Shown here: one piece after another, positions 44,095 through 53,249 of the stretch
How positions within the stretch are numbered: position 1 is the stretch's first letter
Layout of the letters: each line of letters begins with the position of its first letter
Assembly: GCA_002427885.1 (NCBI GenBank)
Contig: DIZI01000007.1
Span: 16,565-80,564, forward strand
DNA: 64,000 nucleotides
Direction of reading: 5' to 3'
Source: Paludibacter sp. UBA6032
GTDB taxonomy: Bacteria > Bacteroidota > Bacteroidia > Bacteroidales > Paludibacteraceae
Program-made: the position numbers and the translations under genes
Notes under the pieces: model-generated
Told to the model about the DNA's origin: nothing
The model's database searches: none
What the model saw: only the letters and a program-made list of their open reading frames with translations

Positions 44095-45735
44095 TTACAA
44101 TCCGACAATTTTATTTTTAGGAATACTAACCGGTAACTGGATATTGGAAGAATTACCCTCTACTTTCACAACTTCTGTTATGGATTCAGGATATTCAAAA
44201 TCTTTCAAATTAAAGTTCTTCACATCGGTAAGTGTTATTGCGGCACCTGTTTGTGGTATGATATGAACATTTTTAAAATTGATTCCATCCGATTCGCTTA
44301 ATACAGCTCCAAACTGACAAGTAATAAAAGCATTTTTTATATTAATGTTAGATATGTTCATTTCGGGTAATCCATTAAAAAACATAGCTCTGCGGGCATT
44401 CCTGGAAACGATATTCTTTACATAAATATTACGGAATGAAGGTGTCTCATCAGTAACAGGTACTGATTTATTTTCTTCAGGGGTATTATCTCCATCCACC
44501 AATGCTTCGGAAGCCGATTTGCCACCATAATACAGATCGAACAAAAATGAATCAGTAGCAATATTGAACATATAAATATCACTGATATATATATTTTCAA
44601 CCAAACCTCCTCTGCCCCGGTTACTTTTAAAACGAAGACCAACATCAGTTCCTAAGAACTGACAGTTCTTAACCGAGATATTACGAACTCCGCCGGACAT
44701 TTCACTTCCGACTACAAAACCGCCATGTCCCTGAAAAACTTTACAGTTATCAACGATTACATTCTCTGTTGGCCGGGCCCGTAACCTGCCTTCGGTATCT
44801 TTTCCGGACTTAATACAAATGGCATCATCGCCCACATCGAAAGTACTGTTGACAATTAAAACATTTTTACAGGATTCTACATCTAAACCATCGCCATTCT
44901 GCGCATAAGCCGGATTTCGGGAAAAAATATTATCAATAATCAGGTTTTCACACATCAGGGGATGAATATTCCAACTGGGTGAATTTTCAAACAACACGCC
45001 TTGTAATAATACATTTTTACACTCGATAAGACTTATCATTACCGGACGTAAGAAATCTTTTATTTGTAACCACTGTGAATCGGTCATATTTCCACGGGGC
45101 ACATTCATATCGCTCATCGATTCCCCTAATAAAGAACTCTTGGTTGGGAACCAATAAGTTGGATCTTTCAGTACGCCACCGGATTTAACAACATTTTTCC
45201 AATAACTATCTGTCACTTTGGCTTTCTTTAAAGGACGCCAGGCTTCACCCGAACCGTTTATCGAACCTTCACCTGTAATGGCAATGTTTTCCAGATTTCT
45301 GCCGGAAATGGGTGACTGACATCTACGGGTTTCCAATCCTTCGAAACTGGTATGAACCAATGGATACAAATTAAAATCGGCAGAAAACAGAATAAGAGCA
45401 CCTTTTGCAAGGTACAAATTAATATTCGATTTCAATTCTATAGGGCCTGTAAACCAGATACCTGCAGGAACAATAAGTTTTCCTCCGCCTTTTTGGGAAA
45501 GTGCATCAATCGATTTTCGAAAGGCATCGGTGTTTAGCGTATAACCATCGCCGACACCACCAAAAGCGAGAATTGAAATCGTATTGTCCTTAAAAACAGG
45601 GACATCAATTTTCTGCATCGGGAAAGGAAGATCCTTGTAGAGTTTATCATAAACATTTTCAGCGGCAATCGTTTTTGTAAAACAACCTAAAACCAAAATA
45701 GCTATCAGATTTCGAATATTTTTAAAAGAGTTCAT
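44095..45735 (-). CDS. GH28 polygalacturonase-family glycoside hydrolase
   Basis: The product is 546 residues with a signal peptide (1-24) and a GH28 parallel beta-helix. Catalytic motifs appear in order: NGDGLDVES (Asp), VGDDAICIKSG (Asp-Asp), GHGGFVVGSE (His) and RFKSNRGRGG (Arg-Lys). It hydrolyses alpha-1,4 galacturonic bonds, releasing galacturonate from oligomers, probably as an exo-acting periplasmic enzyme (no T9SS tail). It is first in the enzyme operon, 278 bp downstream of the susCD operon terminator, so it must have its own promoter in 45736-45969, which I could not identify. Confidence 0.93.
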   Translation of the reverse strand: MNSFKNIRNLIAILVLGCFTKTIAAENVYDKLYKDLPFPMQKIDVPVFKDNTISILAFGGVGDGYTLNTDAFRKSIDALSQKGGGKLIVPAGIWFTGPIELKSNINLYLAKGALILFSADFNLYPLVHTSFEGLETRRCQSPISGRNLENIAITGEGSINGSGEAWRPLKKAKVTDSYWKNVVKSGGVLKDPTYWFPTKSSLLGESMSDMNVPRGNMTDSQWLQIKDFLRPVMISLIECKNVLLQGVLFENSPSWNIHPLMCENLIIDNIFSRNPAYAQNGDGLDVESCKNVLIVNSTFDVGDDAICIKSGKDTEGRLRARPTENVIVDNCKVFQGHGGFVVGSEMSGGVRNISVKNCQFLGTDVGLRFKSNRGRGGLVENIYISDIYMFNIATDSFLFDLYYGGKSASEALVDGDNTPEENKSVPVTDETPSFRNIYVKNIVSRNARRAMFFNGLPEMNISNINIKNAFITCQFGAVLSESDGINFKNVHIIPQTGAAITLTDVKNFNLKDFEYPESITEVVKVEGNSSNIQLPVSIPKNKIVGL

Positions 45736-45969
45736 TTTGTGTTTTTTTGATGAAAATTGAAAAATTGAATGACTGTAAATAACTGAGAATAGAATCTAAA
45801 ATAATGTATTTTAGTACTTTATTAAGGCTTGAGGATCGACTCTCACCTGATACTCTCATTAAAATGCGGATTTGGAGTAGGGCGTGAAGATAGCATCTTC
45901 TAAAATTATGCGATTTAATTTTCAACGCATTACTTTAAGAAGAGTCAATAAAGAATTATCAATAAAATC

Positions 45970-46006
45970 AATGAGATATTTGCGTTACAAGCGCAAATAT
46001 CTCATT
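45970..46006 (-). terminator. Terminator of the susC-susD-DUF5123 operon
   Basis: A 15-bp perfect stem (AATGAGATATTTGCG and its complement, seven-base loop) immediately after the lipoprotein stop codon on the minus strand, followed by a T-rich stretch. It may attenuate rather than end transcription into the GH28 operon. The rest of the 277-bp spacer shows no gene or clear promoter. Confidence 0.7.
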
Positions 46007-46012
46007 AAATTA

Positions 46013-47671
46013 CTATTTCCACCAACGCGGATCACCAACTTTATTAACAAGCTTAGGATCTGTAACTTTAAAATTATATTTAGCCGGATCAGTATACATA
46101 GGAATTGTATTAACACCTAAATCTACAAAGTCATCTATTGGGTAATTAGGAACCAAAGTAGTAGCATTAACTGCCCATCCTAAATCAGATGCTCTAAAGC
46201 AGTTGGTCACACTAATACTTGTAGCAGCACTACGAATTCCATTAACAAGTGCAGGTGCAGTACCATTACCAATTCCAAATACACTATTACTTATCATTAC
46301 ACCTCCCGGAATTGTATTTGTATTATAATCCAGGAAATACTGACCTGCAATAGGTGAATAACATGTAGTTATATGATCAACTGTTATTGAATTTATTCCT
46401 TTTGTCTGACCACATACAAACAATTTATCGGCATGCGAAACGGTAGAATTTGTAAATACAATATCCTTAATTTCAGATGCTGCATTTCCATTATTTATTA
46501 ATCCATATCCTCCAATTGAATCGAAAGTACAATTATTTACCGATATATAATTTATTTTTGCACTAGTCTGCATACGTATGAAACCACGTTTGTATTTAAT
46601 ATCACAATTCTCAATTTTCAAAGAGTCCAGATTTCCACCTGACTGATTGAAATTAAACAAATAAGTTCCACCATAATTTGCATCTGTTTTTAATTTACCT
46701 GGAATATTCCCCTGATCAAAAAATACATTTTTAAATCGAATCGATCCAACTGGAGTTGCTAAAGTAGGAACAGCGAAATTACCATTTATGGCCATAATTG
46801 CTTTTCCCTTAAAACTTAATCCGGTAACAATATTAACATTAACAGAAAGCATTACTGTAGCGATAGTGTAGGTAGCACCTCCGGATAGAATCATATTATA
46901 TCCGCCTGGATGTGCCAGTGCAAGACTATCCATAAATGTTTGAGTAATCAATGTTTTACTTTGATCATCCGTATATTCACGAAGATCAACAACATCTCCT
47001 GTAAAAACCTGTGCGGCAGCTGTTTTTACAACTTTTTTACCCATATAAGCATCGCCATCATAAATCTTCAGATAATAGGTTGTTGCCGGATTGAGTCCTG
47101 TTACAATTTTAACTCCGTCAATATTATCCTGAGCTGAGAGATTAATGCTTGCTACTGCTGCTGAATCCTTATTTATACAAACATCAATTCTGGAATAAAT
47201 TGTAGATGTTACGTTCCAGCTTAATCTGACAGAATTATCAATAATATCAGAACTTAATGGGGTAATTAACTTTGTAGGATAATCAAGGGTTGTTATATCC
47301 GGCAAAACATAATACTCAGATTTAATTGTATCTCCGTTTGCCATAATACTATCACCATATGATCGTATACGAATCTGATATTTTTGATCCATTTTTAGAC
47401 CGGTAAATGTGAATTGAGTACTGTCAGTACGTTGTAACCTTACTACATTTTGGAACGAATCGACTGAAAGAGTAATTTCATACGATTTTGCACCGGTATA
47501 TCGATCCCATTCAAGTTTAATCCAGGTAGTATTATACGTAGCCGTTTTTACAATAGGTCTGAATAAACGATCGGGGTTACCCAATACATTCTCATCTTTA
47601 CAGCTCATAAATATTCCGGCAGAAAGAATAACTAACAGGAATATTGTTTTGAAATTTAATCTATTTTTCAT
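46013..47671 (-). CDS. FN3 plus beta-helix (DUF4957/DUF5123-like) lipoprotein in the SusE/F position
   Basis: The product is 552 residues. The lipoprotein signal ends at FMSCKD (Cys about 24). Two FN3-like domains (about 40-125 and 130-215) are followed by a right-handed beta-helix-like region (about 230-540) resembling pectate-lyase folds, with a C-terminal DUF5123-type segment (PMYTDPAKYNFKVT). It lacks the lyase catalytic motifs. It sits 18 bp after susD, where surface glycan-binding proteins (SusE/F analogues) occur, so it probably binds pectin at the outer membrane (inference). Enzyme activity is not excluded. Confidence 0.8.
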   Translation of the reverse strand: MKNRLNFKTIFLLVILSAGIFMSCKDENVLGNPDRLFRPIVKTATYNTTWIKLEWDRYTGAKSYEITLSVDSFQNVVRLQRTDSTQFTFTGLKMDQKYQIRIRSYGDSIMANGDTIKSEYYVLPDITTLDYPTKLITPLSSDIIDNSVRLSWNVTSTIYSRIDVCINKDSAAVASINLSAQDNIDGVKIVTGLNPATTYYLKIYDGDAYMGKKVVKTAAAQVFTGDVVDLREYTDDQSKTLITQTFMDSLALAHPGGYNMILSGGATYTIATVMLSVNVNIVTGLSFKGKAIMAINGNFAVPTLATPVGSIRFKNVFFDQGNIPGKLKTDANYGGTYLFNFNQSGGNLDSLKIENCDIKYKRGFIRMQTSAKINYISVNNCTFDSIGGYGLINNGNAASEIKDIVFTNSTVSHADKLFVCGQTKGINSITVDHITTCYSPIAGQYFLDYNTNTIPGGVMISNSVFGIGNGTAPALVNGIRSAATSISVTNCFRASDLGWAVNATTLVPNYPIDDFVDLGVNTIPMYTDPAKYNFKVTDPKLVNKVGDPRWWK

Positions 47672-47689
47672 CTTAATATCGTTTTAAAA

Positions 47690-49657
47690 TTAATTAGAAC
47701 CTGTTACCAGACCATATCCATCATTATTTAAATAAAGACTTGTCGCAACTGTCTGACTAGGAATTGGCAACAAATAGGGAACCGCCGATAAACCGGTTGG
47801 ATCGGTATAGCCTCTCCAACAATTAGCCGTATAATCTGCAGTTGCATAACTTACAGTTCCATCAGTTGCAGTAATTTTTTTGTACATTGAATTACACCAA
47901 TTGGCAACTGCATAAGCATTTTCGTTACCGGTAGTACCTAAAAGACTAACATCAACTATCTGATCAGGAATAGTCGCAGGATTATATAATGTATTAAGGA
48001 ATACAATATTCCCACCATCCTTTTGATAGTAAAGTTTGGCAGCGTAATTTGCATATTTAGCTACTTCCGGATTAGTCAAATCTTGTCCGTTTGCAGCTTT
48101 TCCAATGTTATCCATCATTGTTTTTGTTTGAACAATTTTCTGACCATAAATATTCCAACGTCCTAAATCGAATTTACGTAAACATTCTCCACCAAATTCC
48201 CAGGCACGTTCATTAACAATAGCATCAAAAAATGCGGCAGAAGAACTGCTGACACTATCAGTATATGCCTGAACTTTTACACTATTATCGGCAGCACTAA
48301 ATGCACGGCTTCTTACTCTTTTCAACATATCCTTTGCCAACAGAGTTGGTCCGTTTAACTGATTTTCAGCTTCAGCCAACATTAACAAAACATCTGAATA
48401 ACGCATGAGTGGCCAGTTAATACCAGTTCCTTTTGAAGAAGTTGCCCCCGGATTATTAGTCAGGAGAAGACGATTCCATTTTGCAATTGCCAAACTGGTT
48501 GTGCCAAGCATTACCTGATTTACGTCAGAATTATAACTGACTCTTGAAACTGTTGCATCACGACGAATATCTTTTGGGTCGAACGAATAATAGTAAGTTG
48601 GAGTCAAACCTGTTTGAATAGTGGTTGTACCTTTAGAACTTGCAGTTACCGGTACACCTATACACCAACCAACATCACCTCCACCATTAGTACTTCCAAA
48701 AGCCACTTCATATAATACATCATCATTTACAGTTTTAATCCACTTACATTCATTCGAGAATATTGAAGCAAAATCAGGATTCAGCGGACGATCTCTTAAG
48801 CTAATCAGTTTTTGGGCGTAGTCTTTTGCCAACTGGTAGTATTCATTCGATGTACGGGCAGTTTTTTCAACACCATCAATGGTATATTTAACAGCTAAAC
48901 TATCATTATTGGCTACATCAAGATAATTATCGGCACGTTGCATAGAACCATCTTTTGTAGTACCATATCCTGCACGGAATAATGCAAGTCGGGTTATCAT
49001 ACCAATGGCAAATTCACGATTCATGCGTTCAATGCCATCACTGAACTGATCGGCAAAATACATATCGGGTTCACAATTGACCAAATCCTGTATCATTCCT
49101 GAATAGATAATATTTTTATCTGTTTTAGGGATATCCAACGCCATACCGGCTTTTGCAGCTTCACGGAAGTAAGGCACATCACCAAAATAATTAATCAGCA
49201 TAAAATACCGGTATGCACGCAAGCAATACGATTCTCCAAGCAACATTTTCATGTCTGCAGTATTAGCAACCGGACTTTTTTGAATACCTTCAATACATTG
49301 ATTGGCTCGTTCTATAGCCAGATAATCATCCTGCCATGCTTTAAAAACATCACCAAAATTAGCTAAAAGACCCCCCTGAAGTGACCATACATCACGTCTT
49401 GAACCATCAGGTTGCACTCCCGGAGCTGTTGCTTCTACATCAGTATTTTGAAGCCAAACATTGGATGCACGTGAAGTATATGAATCTTGCGCAAATAAGG
49501 CATAAACACCTAATACCATCTTTTTGGCATCACCTGAATTCGAAAACACGTAATTCGAGTCAAAAGTCGAAGGTGATTCAGGCTGGAAAAAATCAGTACA
49601 CGATGAAAGAATCATCGCGATTGATGAGAATATTAAAATATATTTTTTCATTTTCAT
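47690..49657 (-). CDS. SusD/RagB-family nutrient-binding lipoprotein
   Basis: The product is 655 residues with a lipobox at LSSCTDFFQPESP (Cys about 20). It shows SusD-type features: helical TPR-like N-terminal part (ANQCIEGIQ, YCLRAYRYFMLINYFGDVPYF), a central binding insert and the C-terminal RAWEFGGECLRKFDLGRW motif. It is the outer-surface lid that binds pectic oligosaccharides for the paired SusC channel, 34 bp upstream in the operon. Partnership with SusC and with the pectinases makes pectin the probable ligand. Confidence 0.95.
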   Translation of the reverse strand: MKMKKYILIFSSIAMILSSCTDFFQPESPSTFDSNYVFSNSGDAKKMVLGVYALFAQDSYTSRASNVWLQNTDVEATAPGVQPDGSRRDVWSLQGGLLANFGDVFKAWQDDYLAIERANQCIEGIQKSPVANTADMKMLLGESYCLRAYRYFMLINYFGDVPYFREAAKAGMALDIPKTDKNIIYSGMIQDLVNCEPDMYFADQFSDGIERMNREFAIGMITRLALFRAGYGTTKDGSMQRADNYLDVANNDSLAVKYTIDGVEKTARTSNEYYQLAKDYAQKLISLRDRPLNPDFASIFSNECKWIKTVNDDVLYEVAFGSTNGGGDVGWCIGVPVTASSKGTTTIQTGLTPTYYYSFDPKDIRRDATVSRVSYNSDVNQVMLGTTSLAIAKWNRLLLTNNPGATSSKGTGINWPLMRYSDVLLMLAEAENQLNGPTLLAKDMLKRVRSRAFSAADNSVKVQAYTDSVSSSSAAFFDAIVNERAWEFGGECLRKFDLGRWNIYGQKIVQTKTMMDNIGKAANGQDLTNPEVAKYANYAAKLYYQKDGGNIVFLNTLYNPATIPDQIVDVSLLGTTGNENAYAVANWCNSMYKKITATDGTVSYATADYTANCWRGYTDPTGLSAVPYLLPIPSQTVATSLYLNNDGYGLVTGSN

Positions 49658-49691
49658 GAGTTTTAATGTTATTTCATTGAATTATAAGAGA

Positions 49692-52600
49692 TTAAAATGT
49701 CACATTTATACCAAATGTCCACGAGAAACTCTTAGGATAACTGGAATAATCCACACCCGGTGTTAAACCTGATGTTGAACTTGATCGTACAGGTGAACTC
49801 ACTTCAGGATCGTAACCGGTATAATTAGTTAAAATCCAAAGATTATTCATTGTACAATACAAACGTAGCATATCACTTCCAACAACTTTTGATAGTTTCT
49901 TTGGTAAAGTGTATCCAACAGTAACATTTTGTAAACGAAGGAAAGATCCATCCTCAACAGCCCACGAATCAGTTAATACACTGGCATTTCCAAATGAGAA
50001 TGGTGACCAGTATTCTTTTGCATTTGCACCTTCATTCATAGCTGCGAGAGTGGCTAAATCGGTTACAATTGTACCGGTTGTATTATCAAGATAAGTATAA
50101 CGATTATCCTGACTCATAAAGGCCAGTAAATTAGGGTTTGTAGTACGATATTGTTGAGAAGAAGCAATCTTATTGGCATTGTATATTTTATTACCATATA
50201 CAAAATTAAAGAGCATAGAAGCATCAAAACCATAAAAAGTTGCATTTAAACCAAAACCACCGGTAAATTGTGGAGCTGTTTTACCCAGGATTTGTCTGTC
50301 ATTATCATCAACCACACCATCTCCGTTTAAATCTTTTAATTTGATTGTACCCGGGCGAATTCCTATTTTACCACCTAAAAGTCCGGTTGTAGGAACGCCA
50401 TCTTTTAAAATGTATTTACCTGTAGCTGCATCGTAGGATGAAAAGTCGTTTGTAGTATAATAGCCATCATTCACCCAACCATAAATTAAACCGACAGGCT
50501 GTCCAACTACTACCCGATAATCATTAACACCCTTCAGGTCTGTGCCGGCCCAACCCGAACCATATTCCTGAACTGTGATGCCATTTGCTAATTTATCAAC
50601 ATTCGAATTATTGAACCCAATATTAAAATTAGCTGATAACGTGAAATTTTTCTTATTAACTGCCAATGCATTTAATGTGACTTCCAAACCCTTGTTAGAT
50701 GTCTGTCCTACATTCATCATGGTTGTTTTGTAACCGGGAGCAACAATAGGAATCTCAATTAATAAATCCCTGGTAGTATTTTGATAAACTTCAACAGTAC
50801 CTGTTAATCTTTCGTTAAAAAATCCAAAGTCAAGTCCTGCATTTCGTGTAGTAGTAGTTTCCCATCTCAAATCAGGATTTGGCAATTGTGTATTTGCATT
50901 CGCAAAATAGTTATTTTGCCCATCACCTGAGCCATAAGTTTTAGTTGTTTGAATAGAATAAACCGGTTTAAAAAGTCCCGGGCCAATTCTGTTATTACCC
51001 ACTTCACCGTAACTTAATCTTAGTTTTAAGTTTGACAACCAATCCTTTGCATCTTCCATAAATTGCTCTTCAGAAATTCTCCAACCGGCAGATAATGCAG
51101 GGAAATAGCCCCAATTATGACCTAAATCAAATTTTGAAGATCCATCAGCACGGAACGTTGCCTGAAATAAATATCTTTCTTTATAATTATAATTTACACG
51201 TCCAAAATATGAAAGCATATTATCTGGATCGTAATGTTTACTTGTTAAGTTTTTAGTGTTACCACCAAGGCCTAAATTATCAAATATTTTATCCGGAGTT
51301 AAATCAAATCCAAACCCTGTTGCATACAAATAACTATTACCGCCATTTATAGTGTTAACTTCCTGACCAACCATAACATTAAACTTATTATCGCTATTAA
51401 TATTGAAATCATAAGTCAGCGTATGGGCAAGTCTTGCCTGATAACTGTTTGATTTAGTCCAGTCGACCAAAGGCATACCATCAACATAGGATGCATTTGA
51501 ACTGTATCGTCCCCAATAGTTTTGTATTTCACCAAATCCATATTCATAGCCTCCTTCAACACGATAAACCAGGTTTTTAATGATTTCCCAATCCAAACTA
51601 CCGGTAAAATTAAAGTTTCTGGTATTTCTACGTTTCCAGTATTGAGCTGCTTGTTGCGTCAATGACAAATTGCTTTGCACCCATTGATCGTATTCGTCGC
51701 TTGATAAAGTATTCGGATCGACAATTATCATTCCACTTAATCCTTTGACAGCAGGTGAAGTTATAGCCTGGGAAGTACGAATTTTATAATTACCACCGGA
51801 TGTTCCCGAACCATTAACCTCCGTATCGGAGATACGTGCATTGAAATTAAATTTCAGATTTCTGGAAATTTCGTGGTATAATTTGAAATTGGTATTGTAT
51901 CTCGAATAGTCATTGCCAACCATTAAACCACCATCTTTGTTGTATGTTGTACTCAGTGCGAATCTGGTTTTATCATTTCCACCAGTAATACTAATATTAT
52001 GTTGTTGAGAAATTACATTTGATCCAAACATGTCTTGTTGCCAATCGTGACCTTTTTGATATTTATATAAATCAATATCAGAATAACTACCAAATGTTTT
52101 TTCGTATGTAGAAATACCATCTGCTCCATCTAAAGCATTATATTCGTAGTTCAATTTTACATATTCATAGGGATCAAGCACTGCTAATCGTTTCGATAAT
52201 GTCTTCGTTTGCATAAAACCATTATATGAAACAACGGTTTTACCACCTTTGGCACTTTTAGTCGTAATCATCACAACACCATTTGAACCCTGAGATCCGT
52301 AAATGGCAGTTGAAGATGCATCTTTTAAGACATCGATTGACTGAATATCTCCCGGTGCAATATCGTTGATATTATTTGCCGGAAAACCATCTACTATATA
52401 TAAAGGAGTATTATCACCGGTTACCGAACCACCACCACGAACACGAACGATTAATTCAGCATCAGGTGATCCATCAGCTGTCGTAATTTGTACTCCGGCT
52501 AACCGACCGGTCAAAGCTTGTCCGGCACTTGTAACAGGTATCTGTGCAATAGTTGCCCCTTGTACAGATGAAACAGATCCGGTAAGATCCCTTTTCTTTT

Positions 52601-52964
52601 GAGTTCCGTAACCAACAACGACAACTTCGTCCAGGTTCAGGGCATTACTTTTAAGTGTTATATTTATTACACTCGATGTAATTGGAATTTCTTGCTTTTC
52701 CATTCCGACGTAACTAATCACCAATACTTTTCCATTTGCCGGAATACTTAATTTGTAGTCACCATCCATTCCGGTTACCGTACCAATTGTTGTTCCTTTA
52801 ACAAGTACCGATGCACCAATAATTGTTTCACCCGATTGGTCCTTTACAACTCCCGAAACCGATTTAATCTGAGCACTTACCGTACTGAAAGTAAATAGAA
52901 CTGCGAGAAATGAAAGCACTGAACGTTTGAAAAGTAGCCTTTTTTGTTTTTTTGCTTCTTTCAT
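49692..52964 (-). CDS. SusC/RagA-family TonB-dependent transporter
   Basis: The product is 1090 residues from the ATG at 52964, chosen because a good signal peptide (KRSVLSFLAVLFTFSTVSA) begins after it; the frame continues upstream without one. The mature protein has a carboxypeptidase-like (CarboxypepD) domain (about 33-105), the TonB box region EVVVVGYGTQKKRDLTGSVS, a plug (about 115-225) and a 22-strand barrel. It imports pectic oligomers into the periplasm with energy from TonB. It heads the susC-susD-DUF5123 operon and has a conserved operator upstream. Confidence 0.96.
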   Translation of the reverse strand: MKEAKKQKRLLFKRSVLSFLAVLFTFSTVSAQIKSVSGVVKDQSGETIIGASVLVKGTTIGTVTGMDGDYKLSIPANGKVLVISYVGMEKQEIPITSSVINITLKSNALNLDEVVVVGYGTQKKRDLTGSVSSVQGATIAQIPVTSAGQALTGRLAGVQITTADGSPDAELIVRVRGGGSVTGDNTPLYIVDGFPANNINDIAPGDIQSIDVLKDASSTAIYGSQGSNGVVMITTKSAKGGKTVVSYNGFMQTKTLSKRLAVLDPYEYVKLNYEYNALDGADGISTYEKTFGSYSDIDLYKYQKGHDWQQDMFGSNVISQQHNISITGGNDKTRFALSTTYNKDGGLMVGNDYSRYNTNFKLYHEISRNLKFNFNARISDTEVNGSGTSGGNYKIRTSQAITSPAVKGLSGMIIVDPNTLSSDEYDQWVQSNLSLTQQAAQYWKRRNTRNFNFTGSLDWEIIKNLVYRVEGGYEYGFGEIQNYWGRYSSNASYVDGMPLVDWTKSNSYQARLAHTLTYDFNINSDNKFNVMVGQEVNTINGGNSYLYATGFGFDLTPDKIFDNLGLGGNTKNLTSKHYDPDNMLSYFGRVNYNYKERYLFQATFRADGSSKFDLGHNWGYFPALSAGWRISEEQFMEDAKDWLSNLKLRLSYGEVGNNRIGPGLFKPVYSIQTTKTYGSGDGQNNYFANANTQLPNPDLRWETTTTRNAGLDFGFFNERLTGTVEVYQNTTRDLLIEIPIVAPGYKTTMMNVGQTSNKGLEVTLNALAVNKKNFTLSANFNIGFNNSNVDKLANGITVQEYGSGWAGTDLKGVNDYRVVVGQPVGLIYGWVNDGYYTTNDFSSYDAATGKYILKDGVPTTGLLGGKIGIRPGTIKLKDLNGDGVVDDNDRQILGKTAPQFTGGFGLNATFYGFDASMLFNFVYGNKIYNANKIASSQQYRTTNPNLLAFMSQDNRYTYLDNTTGTIVTDLATLAAMNEGANAKEYWSPFSFGNASVLTDSWAVEDGSFLRLQNVTVGYTLPKKLSKVVGSDMLRLYCTMNNLWILTNYTGYDPEVSSPVRSSSTSGLTPGVDYSSYPKSFSWTFGINVTF

Positions 52965-53012
52965 TGTTTTTTCATGTATTAAATTATGTGTTTTTAATGA
53001 AGATTTATGGAA

Positions 53013-53104
53013 CAAAAGTAAGAATTTATTTTGTTTTAAGGGTGTAAAAAATGACATTTATAGGTGGAATAATTGACTTATTGGCATTTTTTCATAGTAT
53101 AAAA
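53013..53104 (-). promoter_or_regulatory. Promoter and putative operator of the susC operon
   Basis: On the minus strand the -7 box TACTTTTG (53013-53020) lies 48 bp before the susC ATG. Exactly 34 bp upstream is a 23-bp element (53055-53077, plus strand CATTTATAGGTGGAATAATT then GAC), and further upstream ATAGTATAAAA (53094-53104). The same arrangement occurs before the giant esterase at 58116. No -33 box is seen, consistent with activator-dependent transcription (inference). Confidence 0.6.
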
Positions 53105-53191
53105 GTTAAGATTCAGTAGTTGAAGAAAGATTACTAAAACAAAAAATAAGTTGCTTTTAGCTATCCTGTAAATACTTAAAAACCTAATAGC

Positions 53192-53227
53192 AAAAAAAGA
53201 GGTTGTTCCAAAAAGAACAACCTCTTT
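53192..53227 (-). terminator. Terminator of the giant esterase gene
   Basis: A 13-bp perfect stem (AAAGAGGTTGTTC and its complement), six-base loop, with the T run on the minus strand, 22 bp after the stop. Confidence 0.85.
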
Positions 53228-53249
53228 AATTCACTGAGATTTTACAAAA

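Noticed and set aside
45722..45925. 67-codon ORF upstream of GH28 on the same strand
   Set aside because: It overlaps the GH28 start, has no ribosome-binding site and shows no family features; treated as spacer.
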